A stretch of 64,000 nt of DNA. It comes from Aspidapion aeneum. Taxonomy: Eukaryota > Arthropoda > Insecta > Coleoptera > Brentidae. Position 1 is the stretch's first letter; every line of letters starts with the position of its first letter. Positions 48,241 to 60,107 of the stretch are shown one piece after another. Made by a program: the position numbers and the translations under genes. Where the stretch lies: contig OY755038.1 in assembly GCA_963576565.1 (NCBI GenBank), positions 67,329,908 through 67,393,907 of the forward strand, written 5' to 3'. The notes beneath the pieces were generated by a model. It did not search any database. It was not told where the DNA came from and saw nothing but the letters and a program-made list of their open reading frames with translations.

Positions 48241-49410
48241 TTCCGTTCCGTTCCGTTCCGTTCCGTTCCGTTCCGTTCCGTTCCGTTCCGTTCCGTTCCG
48301 TTCCGTTCCGTTCCGTTCCGTTCCGTTCCGTTCCGTTCCGTTCCGTTCCGTTCCGTTCCGTTCCGTTCCGTTCCGTTCCGTTCCGTTCCGTTCCGTTCCG
48401 TTCCGTTCCGTTCCGTTCCGTTCCGTTCCGTTCCGTTCCGTTCCGTTCCGTTCCGTTCCGTTCCGTTCCGTTCCGTTCCGGTCCGTTCCGTTCCGTTCCG
48501 TTCCGTTCCGTTCCGTTCCGTTCCGTTCCGTTCCGTTCCGTTCCGTTCCGTTTCGTTCCGTTCCGTTCCGTTCCGTTCCGTTCCGTTCCGTTCCGTTCCG
48601 TTCCGTTCCGTTCCGTTCCGTTCCGTTCCGTTCCGTTCCGTTTCGTTTCGTTTCGTTTCGTTTCGTTTCGTTTCGTTTCGTTTCGTTTCGTTCCGTTCCG
48701 TTCCGTTCCGTTCCGTTCCGTTCCGTTCCTTTCCTTTCCGCTCCGCTCCGCTCCGTTTCGTTCCGTTCCGTTCCGTTCCGTTCCGTTCCGTTCCGTTCCG
48801 TTCCGTTCCGTTCCGTTCCGTTCCGTTCCGTTCCGTTCCGTTCCGTTCCGTTCCGTTCCGTTCCGTTCCGTTCCGTTCCGTTCCGTTCCGTTCCGTTCCG
48901 TTCCGTTCCGTTCCGTTCCGTTCCGTTCCGTTCCGTTCCGTTCCGTTCCGTTCCGTCCCGTCCCGTCCCGTTCCGTTCCGTCCCGTCCCGTCCCGTCCCG
49001 TTCCGTTCCGTTTCGTTCCGTTCCGTTCCGTTTCGTTTCGTTCCGTTCCGTTCCGTTCCGTTCCGTTCCGTTCCGTTCCGTTCCGTTCCGTTCCGTTCCG
49101 TTCCGTTCCGTTCCGTTCCAATCCGTTCCGTTCCGTTCCGTTCCGTTCCGTTCCGTTCCGTTCCGTTCCATTCCGTTCAGTTCCGTTCCGTTCCGTTTCG
49201 TTCCGTTCCGTTTCGTTTCGTTTGGTTCCGTTCCGTTCCGTTCCATTCCGTTCCATTCCGTTTTGTTCCGTTTGTTCCGTTCCGTTCCGTTTCGTTCCGT
49301 TCCGTTCCGTTCCGTTCCGTTCCGTTCCGTTCCGTTCCGTTCCGTTCCGTTCCGTTCCGTTCCGTTCCGTTCCGTTCCGTTCCGTTCCGTTCCGTTCCGT
49401 TCCGTTCGGT
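48241..49410. repeat. (TTCCG)n pentamer array, about 1.17 kb
   Basis: Roughly 235 units of TTCCG occur. Variant units are clustered, not scattered: a block of TTTCG at 48641-48690, TTCCT and CTCCG at 48726-48755, and TCCCG at 48956-49000. A change of phase occurs near 49259-49275. Long open frames on both strands (Val-Pro-Phe-Arg-Ser and Glu-Arg-Asn-Gly-Thr repeats) exist only because the pentamer lacks stop codons. Confidence 0.97.
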
Positions 49411-49489
49411 TTTGTTTCCCACCCGCTAGGATCCCGCGAAAGAAGTCAGGGAAGGTTTTTTTTTGAAAAAATATGTTAGAAAGAGACCC

Positions 49490-49750
49490 TATTTCGTTAC
49501 TAGCGCTATTTTAACATAGCACTATTTTAAACTGGCGCCATTTTAAACCAGCGCAATTTTGATAGTAGCGCTATTTCGTTACGCGCTATTTTGATACTGG
49601 CGCTATTTTCAGACTAGCGCTATTTCGTTACTAGCGCTATTTTAAAACAGCGCTATTTAGTCGAGCGCTATTTTGTTACGCGCTATTTTAAAATAGCGCT
49701 CAAAAAATACCGCTATTTTGAACGACGCTATTTTGAACAGCGCTATGTCG
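49490..49750. repeat. FB2 right minisatellite (AGCGCTATTT units)
   Basis: About fifteen units such as AGCGCTATTTCGTTACT and AGCGCTATTTTGATACTGGC. The perfect palindrome AGCGCT dominates and GGCGCC also occurs (about 49538), linking FB2 to the FB1 core. Confidence 0.9.
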
Positions 49751-51530
49751 AACCAGAGCCAACAAAGCTATTGCTACTTTGTCCGATGTAATTACCTTTT
49801 CCTATATGGCAGGCTTTTTTCCAGCTTGCTTTAAAGTTGCTAAAGTTCTTCCTGTATATAAGGACGGAGACCACAAATCTCCTTCTAATTATGGGCCTAT
49901 TTCCTTATTGTCTACGCTCTCAAAACTTATTGAAAAACTTGCAAAATCTCGTCTTATTTCATTTTTAAACGACAATAATATCATCTCTAAAGAGCAATTT
50001 GGATTTCAGGCAGAAAAAAACACTTTCGACGCCATGTTTCTATTTCTTTCAGAGCCTTTCCAATCCATTAAGGAGCGCGAGGCTTCGGCGGTGGTATTTT
50101 GTTATCTGTCTTGTTATATGATTGCGTAGATCATGAAGTATTGCTGCGGAAGCTTGGGGCTAATGGTATCAGTGGAGTGACTCTTCAATGGTTTGAGAGC
50201 TACTTGCGCGATCGTGAGCAGTTCAATTGCAGAGAGGGGAAGTCCTCATGTAGACAACAGGTTTCATGTGTTGTTCCACAGGGGTCCGTACTGGGGCCCA
50301 TTCTCTTTTTGATCTTTATAAACGATCTGACCCAGCTTGATATATCTGGATTGTTTACGTTGTTTGCAGATGACACGACCATCTTTTCGCACAACAAAGA
50401 CTTATTCCACCTAAATGAAAGTATTGAGTTAGATCTTAAACGTGTGAAAGAGTGGTGTGACTCTAATCGGTTGTGTTTGAATATGTGAAAAACTCATATA
50501 ATTGGCTTTAATTGTACTCCTCAGGACGTGGTTACTGGCGACAATTCCATCTCTATTATCGATAGTTCCAAGTTCTTGGGGCTTATAATTGACGAAAACC
50601 TAAAATTTTACTCTCACGTTCTAAAATTAAATAAAAATCTAGCATCTGGCTGTTTCTGTGTTAGAGCTACTCTTCAACAGTTGTGAAAAGTGGTAGCACG
50701 CAATGTTGACTTCGCTCTTGTGGAATCTCACATCAGATATGCACTACCTTTTTGGGGAACTTGTGCACACTACTTATTTCAATCTGTCTTCATCCTACAA
50801 AAACGAGCAGTTAGGAATCTTTGTAATGCCCATGCCAGAACACATTATAGGAATCCTCCAAAATAATATTCTTACTCTTCCCTTACTTTTTATCTTGGAA
50901 ACAGCATGTTTGATTCATAAGAACAAAAGAGGCTTTCCTCAGCATCAACAGGTATATCAAACCAGTGTAAACAATAATATTCCCTTACCAATTCCTCATC
51001 TTAATCTAGTTAAGAGATCACTCATCTTCAATGGCGTAAAAATTATTAATAATATTAGTCCTGAAATAAGGAATGCTCCAACGCCAAAATTATTCCGGGA
51101 ATTAATAAAATCTTTTTTATTAGGGAAGGCTTTTTACAACTTGGATGAGTTTTTTCACTTCTATTTTTACTCCTGTTTGGCTAATTTGAGTTAGTATTAA
51201 AGTTTTATATTTATTATTTTTATTTTTGTTTGTTTTTTTGTTGTTTATGTAGTATTATATTTGTTAAGAACTTTATCTTATTTTAGTAATTTGTGCTTCT
51301 ATTTTTTCCCTTTTGACTTGAAAATAAAATTGTCGTATGAAGTATAAAATACAATATTAATAGTTAAGATTACTAATAAACATTTAGCAATTTTATTTTT
51401 ACTATTAGTTAATTATTTATAGGTTTAGGATTTGTCAATCAGACTTATTACTAAACTTGTAATACTTCTTGGACAATAAAGTACTTTCAATCAATCAATC
51501 AATAATTGTATATTCGCAATATATGTATCA

Positions 51531-51600
51531 ATTGTCGTTAATTTGTCGTAAAAGAAAAGCATTTGTCGCGTCACCAGTTTTTCCGGAAACGGGCTATTAG
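51531..51600 (+). repeat. Direct repeat flanking the LINE, right copy
   Basis: This is the partner of 47113-47172 with several substitutions. It begins about 25 bases after the LINE tail. Confidence 0.6.
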
Positions 51601-52860
51601 TAATTTGGGATATCCAATTTAAATGTCAGTGATCTTTAATCTTTATATTTTCATTACTAACCGCTTTTACTTTTCAGTATAACCCTTTGTACTGTTACCC
51701 TGGGATGCACCGTATCAAGGCTTAGCTAATCCATTCTCCCTCTTTTTTGTTTTGTATGTGAGCAACAAGGACTTAATCGCGATTAAACCAACAATCGCGC
51801 TTAAGTGCTTACGGTGCATATGAGGGTTAATATAAATATTGTTGCTCGTTGTTTTAAACAATCAAGCTAAAGCCATGCGTTATTTAAGACGTTATGAAAA
51901 AAAGAAATATTATGTTGTCCCTTCAACGCCAACCTTACCCCATCTTTGCCTATGTTTTTTTTGTATTTATCCTAATTGATTTTTATTTGGTAACCTGTTT
52001 TGAAATTAATTACTATTTTATGAAACGAAAAATCTTTAAAACATGAAAAAAAACATTAATAATAATTGTAAACATTGACCCGACCTGAGGAACAAATTAT
52101 GTCTCGGTCATGGTTACTGTTGTTCAATTCAATCTTCCTGCCTATTAATTTTACTATGCTAGTTTCTTTTGTATATGTAGATGTCGCCACTTATGTAAAA
52201 GCATACGGTGTCACAGGCATTATTTATTAATTTATCTTACCAATATCGTAAGATGAGATTCATATACCGTCTCTATAGCTTTACAAAAGTGTCACATTAA
52301 CCATGCCGTGTTCCGAAGAGTCCGTTAAGGACCCCCGTGGATGTACAGCTTTCGAGTTGCCCATGGAAAAATACAAGAGAAACAAAATCTTTCTATGGCC
52401 GCTTAGCCACGAAAAAATGTTACATTAATATTTTTTTTTATTATTGTTCTAAAAAAATATATGTTTTTAAGGAATATTCTAAGTTAGACTAGTTTTATCT
52501 TTTTAATTTTAAAGATAATATCATGTTAGTAGTTAAAATTTCAATGTGCTGAGTTTTATTATGAGGAGGAGTTATGACCTGCAAATTGTCACCAAGGATA
52601 AATGAAGCTTTTTTTCTGCCTGATTTTTTTGTTTTTTTTTTCTGGTTGGCTATGAAACTCGACGGTCCGCGAATATTAACGATTTTATTGGCTTATAGCT
52701 ATCAATGTTGGGATGCTGTTTGTTTTTAATTTTCACCTTGCCCATATCCATCAAAAACAATGAAAAAATTTGCTGGCCCTATTCGTCGTTGTGCCAATAA
52801 AATTATAAATAAGGAAACAACATTATACAATACAGACTGGTATGTCATACAATGTCAAAC
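51601..52860. other. Stretch without recognised features
   Basis: AT-rich DNA with no supported gene, RNA or complete element. Confidence 0.45.
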
Positions 52861-52861
52861 C

Positions 52862-53350
52862 TTGCTAGCCCGAGTAGCAATGACTAAAGAAGGTATTGAT
52901 TTCGATTTAAAAAAAATTAAATAATGCCGAAAATGTGCTATTTTGGTGTATTTGGACATATCTTAACAATCTTGTCATGACGTCCGTCGGTGTGTGTGTG
53001 TGTGTTTTTATGTCTATGTCTGTCCGGCCCATGATAGCTCCGAAACCGTAAGATCAATTTTTATAAGATTTTTATGAAAATAGTGTTTGACCCTGTTAGA
53101 AGTGTTCTAGATTTTAGTCAAAATCTTATAGTGTCAATGTTTTTTGTACCGGAACATCATAATGTGGTTTTCACAATATAGTAAAACAAGTTCTTCTCAA
53201 TAGTTTGTCTTGTATGTACCAAAAACTTCGCAAGAGCTTTCGTTTCTGACATAATTAGAAAAAAACTGTCCTCAAAGCTGATATAGCGTTGACTTCCTTA
53301 AAGTGAGCTAGGAAAATATCGGATCCATATATTTTTGCTTTTTTTTCAAA
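52862..53350 (+). repeat. Interspersed repeat B, copy 2
   Basis: Diverged relative of 23445-23935. The shared (GT)n-rich stretch here lies at about 52990-53006. Confidence 0.6.
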
Positions 53351-53601
53351 CATGGCGAAAACAATAGATACAAAAAGCTCTCTAGTATTAAAAATTTCTA
53401 TTAAACTACTCTGTTCAAGCTTTTAAAAAAGCCAAATTTGTTTGATCGATACTTGATCACATACATAAATCACAAAGCCGTGACCTTTGGGAACGCAATT
53501 CCTTATTGAACATCTGTCAAACCCATGCCAAATACAATATGGCGTCTCAAACATGAAGAACAGAAGAATTTTGGAAAATTCACAACTTGTTTATTTAACA
53601 T

Positions 53602-53782
53602 CAGTGGCGCACCCAGGAATATGTCTTTGGGGGTGGTTAAGGCCTCTGCGGCGGGGGCGAGCCCTCATTATGTCGTTATTTATACTATTTTATCCTTTTA
53701 CTCATAAAATATGTGAAAAATATCTAAACAAAAATTTTAGGTTTTGGAGGGCTTTGATACCATTCCCCCCCGGGTGCGCCTG
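53602..53782. mobile_element. hAT/P-like MITE, 181 bases
   Basis: CAGTGGCGCACCCAGG at the left and CCCGGGTGCGCCTG at the right are imperfect inverted ends. TTAACAT flanks both sides (53595-53601 and 53783-53789), a 7-base duplication that may be 8 with one mismatch. Confidence 0.7.
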
Positions 53783-53800
53783 TTAACATGATTAATTTTC

Positions 53801-53973
53801 AGCGGCGGATCATGCTTAAATGATGTGGGGGCGAGAGGTGGGTCGATCAGTCCGGTCATCTATTTTGGACAAGGGTACAATCATTCGATAAAAATAATAG
53901 AAGTACACTAAGTTAAAAAGTGTTCTGAGTTCCAAAAGGTTCGGGCCCCTCTCGCCTCTCCGATGCGCCGCCG
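53801..53973. mobile_element. Possible CAGCGGCGG-ended short element
   Basis: CAGCGGCGGATCA with GGGGGCGAGAGG at the left faces CCTCTCGCCTCTCC and GCGCCGCCGC at the right, imperfectly inverted. No clean target duplication is seen. It directly follows the previous MITE. Confidence 0.45.
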
Positions 53974-54009
53974 CTTTTAATGGGCATAAGTAAAAAAAAT
54001 TTTTAGAAT

Positions 54010-54182
54010 TTTTAATATACCTTTCTAACTCGAGCCTCTATAACTCGAACCTTTTAAGTGGTCCCTGCTCTTTTTATATGTATTTTAACCAGTTCAATTC
54101 GAATTTCTATAACTCGAACTCTCCATAACTCGAACTGTTTTGGTTGTCCCTTTGAGTTCGAGTTATAGAGGTTCGACTATAA
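54010..54182 (-). mobile_element. Tigger/pogo-like terminal fragment
   Basis: A CTATAACTCGAAC motif recurs (about 54049, 54110 and 54127). The right end GAGTTATAGAGGTTCGACTA is the complement of a Tigger-like CAGT..AACCTCTATAACTCGA terminus. Non-coding remnant. Confidence 0.55.
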
Positions 54183-54743
54183 TATATTTTGAAAAAATTT
54201 TGATTATTCTACGAAACACTTAACATTAAAACGGCGCTCTAAAAATATTTGTATTGTAATGCAACTTGTAGACCTCCTCGTCTATAATATATATGTATAA
54301 AGCTAAAGACATTTTAGTTTATGACTTTAACACAAAGAACTGCTTACAACACTGAAAATTTTTCCTTTAAGGAAGATAATATACTTAAGGTAACTGATAA
54401 TGAGTGAGCGCTTCACCAGTTACCTTACAATTTACGGCCAGACAATTTCAGATCAAAAATAACATTCCCATATAGGATACATGGCATAAAAACGCGTCCT
54501 TTAGTGACTTTTAGTTTTGCAACGATATGCTACGAACTTCAAACTAAATAATTTCTTTTAATTTTCTACCTTTAAGGCTAAAACTAATATACCTTTTATC
54601 TTATAGGTTTTAAGGAAATTTGTTGGAATTTATAAAGTAAAAACGAATTTTTAATATATGTCTCTAAAAGGTCCGTACAAAATCTTAGCACATATTCCAG
54701 AGGTCAAAATAAGTCGATTTAATGCAAATTACCTTAGTCCAAC

Positions 54744-55295
54744 ATTGCTCCGTTTCAGAGATACAGGTTGGTGAATTTAAAAATTACATTTTTAAATTAA
54801 AAAGTTTCATGGGCGAAATTGTCGAAAAGCAACAAACTTGAATAAAACTTTGAGAACAATAGTCAGTAGAAAACTGGCCGTTGCTATGACATTTTGCCAG
54901 TGTAAAACACTCCAGTGAAATAGTCATTCAAAATAATTTCAGTTTTCCGTTGCGGCATCGAACACTAAAAACGGAAATATCTTGAAAACGACTTACTTTG
55001 GCGCGTTAACAAGAGTACCTGTTTGACTTAAAAAGATACAGGAAAATATTTTCTTAACAAAAAAAGTTAAAAGTTACACTGAGAAAAAAGTTTTAGTCAT
55101 TTTAAACTATAAAAAGAGCATTGTGAAGCGCCCTCTAACGTCCACAGTGAAAAGGTATCCATATTTAGGTTTCGCATCCCAAAAAACCCCCAAGTACCAA
55201 TTTTTAAAGTAATGCGTTAAGAAATCTTCATAAATTTTAAGACAATAGATTTTTAATTTTTAAATTTACCACCCTGTATCTCTGAAACGGAGCAA
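54744..55295. mobile_element. MITE with 45-base inverted ends, 0.55 kb
   Basis: ATTGCTCCGTTTCAGAGATA and the following CAGGTTGGTGAATTTAAAAA match the complement of the right end with few differences. The related string GACATTGCTCCGTTTTCGAA occurs alone at 42385, so the family is dispersed. No coding capacity. Confidence 0.65.
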
Positions 55296-56565
55296 TTCGG
55301 AGAGTCATAATTAGTAAATAATATATAATTTTTTTGTTTAAGCAAAAATTGTAAACTGCAGCTAAGTGCTAATTAAAGGTTACTACTATTACCATATAGG
55401 TGCCTACTGACTTTGGGGTTCGGTAGTAGTTCAAAGGATTTTATTTTGATGAGTCCTAATATCATAATATTATCCCTCAAGCTAAATTTTAAATGGGTAA
55501 TTGAGTGTAAAAAACTCTTCATTTGCTGTCAATTTATACAATTTTAAGCTAACCACAAGATTTGTTACAGAAAGAGAGAATGTGCAGTATCGTGTCAAAT
55601 AATATGTGATTACAACAAAAATATATAAAAACATATTTTATTACAATTAATTTTTGTGGATTGCAATTAATAGTTACACACTTTTGCCATGGTTGCTTTA
55701 AAATGTCTTCCGAAAACAGAACAAAATTTATAAAATTATCCATAAAAAAGTTTAAACATCCAAAAGCTTTTAAAAATAATGTGCGATATATCATTATTCT
55801 GCAGTCGTTTTATATGCCACCAATTGCATATAACGTGCATATGAAGCCTGGAATAATGCAAAAGCAGTTTCTTATTTTCCCATTTTGCATACCTAATGGT
55901 TTTTATGGTTTTGACGTTGATTAAGGGATAATGTCGATGTTAAAATGTTTTAATGGCTAGGTTACTTATGAGGTATGATTAGTGGTTAAATTATATATTA
56001 TATTTAGGTGTTTAATGCCGTTTTGTAGGCTGCGGGATCGAGTTCTTTCTTTTGGATTCTCACTTGGATCTGCTTCGCCATTAGGAGCATGGTGGACAAT
56101 GTCGATTAGTAAGAAAAAAGTATATACCAGGAGTTTACACGCGGTTACATCCATTGTTTCAGGATAGACAGACCCACATCCATATCCATCTGTTTTCAAA
56201 ATAAATTGGTAATAAACATGCTCGGGCTTACATTTCTCAAAAAATTTCAATTGCTACTTTAGGAACTATGTTTCGTGTTTTTTTTTCTTTTGGTTTTATT
56301 TTTGTTCTTTTTATTATTTTATTAACTCTGTATGAAGGTAATATATTTTCCTTTGTTGTGTGTTTTTTTTTGTAGTTTTTTAGTTATATTTTCTGTTTGA
56401 TTAGTTGTAGCAATTAGAAATACATTTTAAAGTGAGTTTTTCTAAAAATCAGCAGTTCTGTAACAAAAAAATTAAGGTCAATAATATATTGGCTCACAAG
56501 ACGCGTAAGCGCAACCGCTTTGTTTTTTAACAACAAACTTGTCTGAGTTAAATGTTAAAAAATTT

Positions 56566-57490
56566 AAAAGGTAAAAGCGAGTATAAAAATTTTTGACAAA
56601 TTTATAGTCGATAATAATTTTAGATATCCTAAAAGTCCAAAAACTCTGTAGTATTTTTTCATTTAATTACCTTTTCTTGACTTTGATGCAAAGAATGTAC
56701 AAACGTTTTGATTCTTGTATATGAAATGCATTATATAAATAAAACTCATGAGCATCACAATATTTTGTTTAATAAAATTATGCATGAGCATCACAATATT
56801 TTGTTTAATAAAATTTAAAAAATTTTAAAGGTAAAAACAACGAGTATTGGGATCACAATTAAACGAGTATAAAAATTTTTGACAAATTGTTTGTGGTGAC
56901 CACACAATTAATATCTAGCTTTTATATATAATAATATATTTTACCATTATTTACTAATAATAGTTAATAGTCGGTAATAATTTTAGATATCCTAAAAGTT
57001 TAAAAACTATATAGTATTTTTTCATTTAATTACCTTTCATTGACTTTGATGCAAAGAATGTATAAACGTTTTGATAATTGTATATGAAATGCATTATATA
57101 AATAAAATTCATGAGCATCACAATATTTTGTTAAATAAAATTTAAAAATTTTAAAAGACAAAACAAGTATACATTTTTTTTACAAATTAATATCTAGCTT
57201 TTATATTTCGTAATATATTTTATCATTAATAATAGTTAATAGTCGATAATAATTTTAGATATCCTAAAAGTCCAAAAACTATATAGTATTTTGTTATTTA
57301 TAGCCCATCGCACCGACTTTTTTTTTCGTTACTTAGCCCTAAGTGTTCCTTATTACGTCATATTATGATTATATTAAGAAACGCTTTAAGCTAAGTAATG
57401 AAAACAAAGTCGGTGAGATGGGCCCTTAATTACCTTTCCTTGACTTTGATGCAAAGAATGTACAAACGTTTTAATATTTGTATATAGGTT
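56566..57490 (+). repeat. Tandem repeat, about three units of 0.28-0.36 kb
   Basis: GATGCAAAGAATGTA recurs at 56685, 57048 and 57448. Around it the units share TTTTAGATATCCTAAAAGT, TTCATTTAATTACC and TGAGCATCACAATATTTTGT. The third spacing is inflated by the MITE at 57302-57426. AT-rich and non-coding. Confidence 0.75.
57302..57426. mobile_element. Palindromic MITE inside the tandem repeat
   Basis: TAGCCCATCGCACCGACTTT pairs with the complement of AAAGTCGGTGAGATGGGCCC, and pairing continues through a CGTTACTTAG block. The neighbouring unit gives the empty site (TTCATTTAATTACC). A TTA or TA is duplicated, as in Harbinger-like or Tc1-like elements. Confidence 0.7.
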
Positions 57491-59404
57491 ATTAATTAAA
57501 AAATGTTCGAGCACTTCGATTTTTTTTGCGAGGGGCACTTCTTGTCTATCTTGACATTTTTGTAGCACCCGCTTTGAGGGTTAAACTGTACCACTATAGT
57601 ATGATTAGAAAAATTGGGTCGATACCAACCTTGATTTAACGGTCTTCTAAATTTGTTTACAACCATGTCAAATTTTGAAAACCCATTAATTACTTTTTGA
57701 AGCATGGAGCGATAAGAAAATGTTTTTTATGTTTATTTCTATGAAAAAAAATTAAAATCTCGAAACTCGTAGATTTACTTTTACCGAAGGAATATTTTGC
57801 AGTCATTTTTTATTTAATTAATTCTTTTTAATTTGGAGGTAAATATCTCAAAAGCAAATCAAAATATTTTCAAAATTTTTACAATAAAGAGATTCACGTG
57901 ACCTTTAAAACAAGGTGTCACTCGCACCCTATCCAAAATAAAGGGGCAAATTTACTCCATTCGCCAAAAAATTTGATGCATTCGAGGGTTTTTCCAAAAG
58001 TGGACGACAACTACCCAAAAACCTCCTGTTACCTAAAGAAAAATATTTTGTAAGTAACAAAGCTTTTTTTTTAAACCATTTTTTTTTTAACTTGGAAGTT
58101 TTTGTTTAATAATTTCTACAGCCAATGTTTTTAGTTAAAAAGCTTTGGCGTTACTCGCTCAGTTTGAAGCTTGAACCAGCAGTAAAAAATATTAAAAATG
58201 TATTACCTAATGACTGACATTAAACAAAATGTTTTTGATAGCAAACAAAAATAAAAATGAATCGAGTTATTAGCGAGCAAACGCTGTAAATGAGCCGTTA
58301 CAGTAACTGATACTGTGTCAAAATTCGTTGTAATGAAAAAAAAAATTGTCCATTTTTTTTTGGCCTACCCGGTACATATTATTATAATCAAAAAAAAACT
58401 AGACAAAAAGTGAATAATTGGGAAATATTTGAGAGAAAATAACTTTTTTATACGAACACTAATTTTTCGATATTTTATACAAAGTAACACTTGCGCCCTT
58501 GAGGGAACTAAATTTTACAGGGGAATAATTTCCGATATTTTTCTTTCAGGGTTTAATATAGTCAATTATTTATTACAGTTTTTTAAGTTTTTTAGGTAAT
58601 TATTTTCTATTTGTTCCAGAAATCTTGTTTGAATCATTGCATTGGCGTGAAAAATAATTTCCCCACAGCTTTCTTCAGGCCGTCGCAAGCTCGTGCACCA
58701 ACAGTCGTCAAAAATTTTATTCTTCACGCATTTGATTTGGTACAAAATAACTATTGTATATTAGAAACTACTCTTTGGTAAATAGAAGATAAAACTAGTA
58801 TCCAGAAAAAGTGAGGCTTTATTTTTATCAAACTACCGAAGCCAATGAAAATAAATTTTCCACTATAATGAAAGTTTGAACAGTGTTTTATACATAAACA
58901 TATACATAATGGATAATTTGACGGTGTAGGTAATAATATTTTTATCAGTATCATACAGCATTAACAGATCGTCCTAATGGTTTTATTTTGTAGCATGTGT
59001 GTACAATCGTAAAAGTTTAGTCAACGCTTTCTAGATATTTTAGTTTTACCGACAATATCACGCCCAGCTTTTAGTTGTTTTTATCCGTAAAAATTACGTG
59101 ACCGTCACCTCATCGTGCCGTGACATCGCAGGCATGTTGATTACAAACAAGCGTCTCCCCGGTTATTAAAAATGCACGCTGTCTAAAGGTTTTTTTTTAT
59201 TTACTTTACTTTTACGCTATACTTTGGCCTTGTAGTTTATAAGTTGTATACATTTTATAAAAACATTTAGTAAAAGAAAGCGCTTCCTACCAGTAGCGTG
59301 TCGTAGATAAAAGGGCGGGGGGGGGGGGGGCGAAGATCTTAAGGGGCGCAAATATAGGTATGGGAATCAAATAAATTACAAACCTTTTTTTAAAATAATA
59401 TTTA
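57491..59404. other. Mostly unrecognised AT-rich stretch
   Basis: No supported gene is seen. Near 59291 a CAGTAGCGTGTCGTAG with a long G-run (59318-59331) resembles the left end of the CAGTGGCG short elements, without a partner. Confidence 0.45.
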
Positions 59405-59891
59405 TTATTACTAAGTCGGTTTAGAACGTTTTTCTACGTTGTCCGACGCCTATTCTCCACCTCCTTCGATCCTGAACAATCATCCTCTGTCAGATTTTTT
59501 TGACTCATTGATCTTTGGATTGACTGTTGCCATTCTAGTTTAGGACGCCCTCTTTTTCTGCGCCCTATTGGTTGCCATTCTAGGACCTCCTTTGGTAATC
59601 TTTCGTCGTTCATCCGTTGTACATGGCCGTACCATATCAGTTGCCCTCTAGTGATGTCATCCGTTATGCTTCCCTCGATTCCCATTCTTTCTTTTATGAT
59701 CTCATTTCTTATGTGATCTATTCTAGATATTCTCATTGATCTTCTTATTGCATCAATTTCGACACTTTCCATTTTTGTTTCGTATTTTTCTGTTACGCAA
59801 CAAGTCTCTATTCCATACAACAGCGTGCTTTTGACCATTGTTTCATATATGTTAAATTTTACATTCTTTTTTATCTCTCTGCTCCATAAAA
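59405..59891 (-). pseudogene. RTE-type LINE 3' part, second locus
   Basis: The minus strand encodes WSREIKKNVKFNIYETMVKS, CCVTEKYETKMESVEIDAIR, GHVQRMNDERLPKEVLEW and RRKRGRPKLEW. It is the same family as 1605-2090 but a separate, slightly diverged copy. Frames end in a shift near 59470. Similarity stops abruptly at 59890 within CTCCATAAAA, where the Jockey-type LINE begins. Confidence 0.9.
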
Positions 59892-60107
59892 CAGCGCGAC
59901 TAGCGATTGCAATAGGTCGTTCGAAAAGGCTCTGCAAATAGTACTTCCAAAATCCGATATTTAAGTGATATTAAAATCTAATGGTGTGTTCAAGTGAATC
60001 CTGATACTTACGACATTAATTCTACTCCAGATCCAGTTAATATTCGACAGCTCTTCGAAGAAAATAAGTGGAGAATATCATAAATAATTACTGTAAGTAA
60101 CTGAACA

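Larger units (their letters stand above)
47333..49760. mobile_element. Foldback element FB2, 2.43 kb, AGCGCT minisatellite ends and TTCCG array
   Basis: Direct repeats AATAAAGCT (47324-47332) and AACAAAGCT (49761-49769) both encode Asn-Lys-Ala of the interrupted LINE and differ by one base. They fix a 9-bp duplication. The inverted ends begin GGCTCTAGTTCGAAATAGCG at the left and the complement of CGCTATGTCGAACCAGAGCC at the right. The arms are minisatellites with AGCGCT cores. Next inward is a second inverted block of about 60 bases (TTCTTTCGCGGGATCCTAGC at 48138 and its complement near 49424), which encloses the pentamer array. No transposase is present. Structure and duplication length match FB1. 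Confidence 0.88.
47173..51506 (+). pseudogene. CR1/Jockey-like LINE ORF2, split by FB2
   Basis: The 5'-truncated frame begins FALRLTYQTTPYEILNT, then KSKKAATDEGLSLKILESLP up to the foldback at 47333. It resumes at 49770 with ANKAIATLSDV, FKVAKVLPVYKDGDHKSPSN, SKEQFGFQ, a frame break near 50095, CVDHEVLLRKLG, VPQGSVLGPILFLIFINDL and FADDTTIF. C-terminal sequence follows with stops from 50488 on. The 3' end has an AATAAAG and a (TCAA)n tail near 51495-51506, as in CR1/L2-type LINEs. Confidence 0.88.

Noticed and set aside
48241..49410. Telomere-like repeat
   Set aside because: TTCCG is not a telomere repeat that I know of in insects. The array is internal to a mobile element, bounded by inverted blocks and LINE sequence.
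48195..49479. Long open frames of 337-400 codons on both strands across the pentamer array
   Set aside because: They are translations of TTCCG repeats in several frames and both strands, with no start context or non-repeat domain. They reflect a pentamer without stop codons.
55661..55924. 87-codon frame with a plausible start
   Set aside because: No family resemblance, AT-rich, no neighbouring exons or signals. I cannot support it as a gene.
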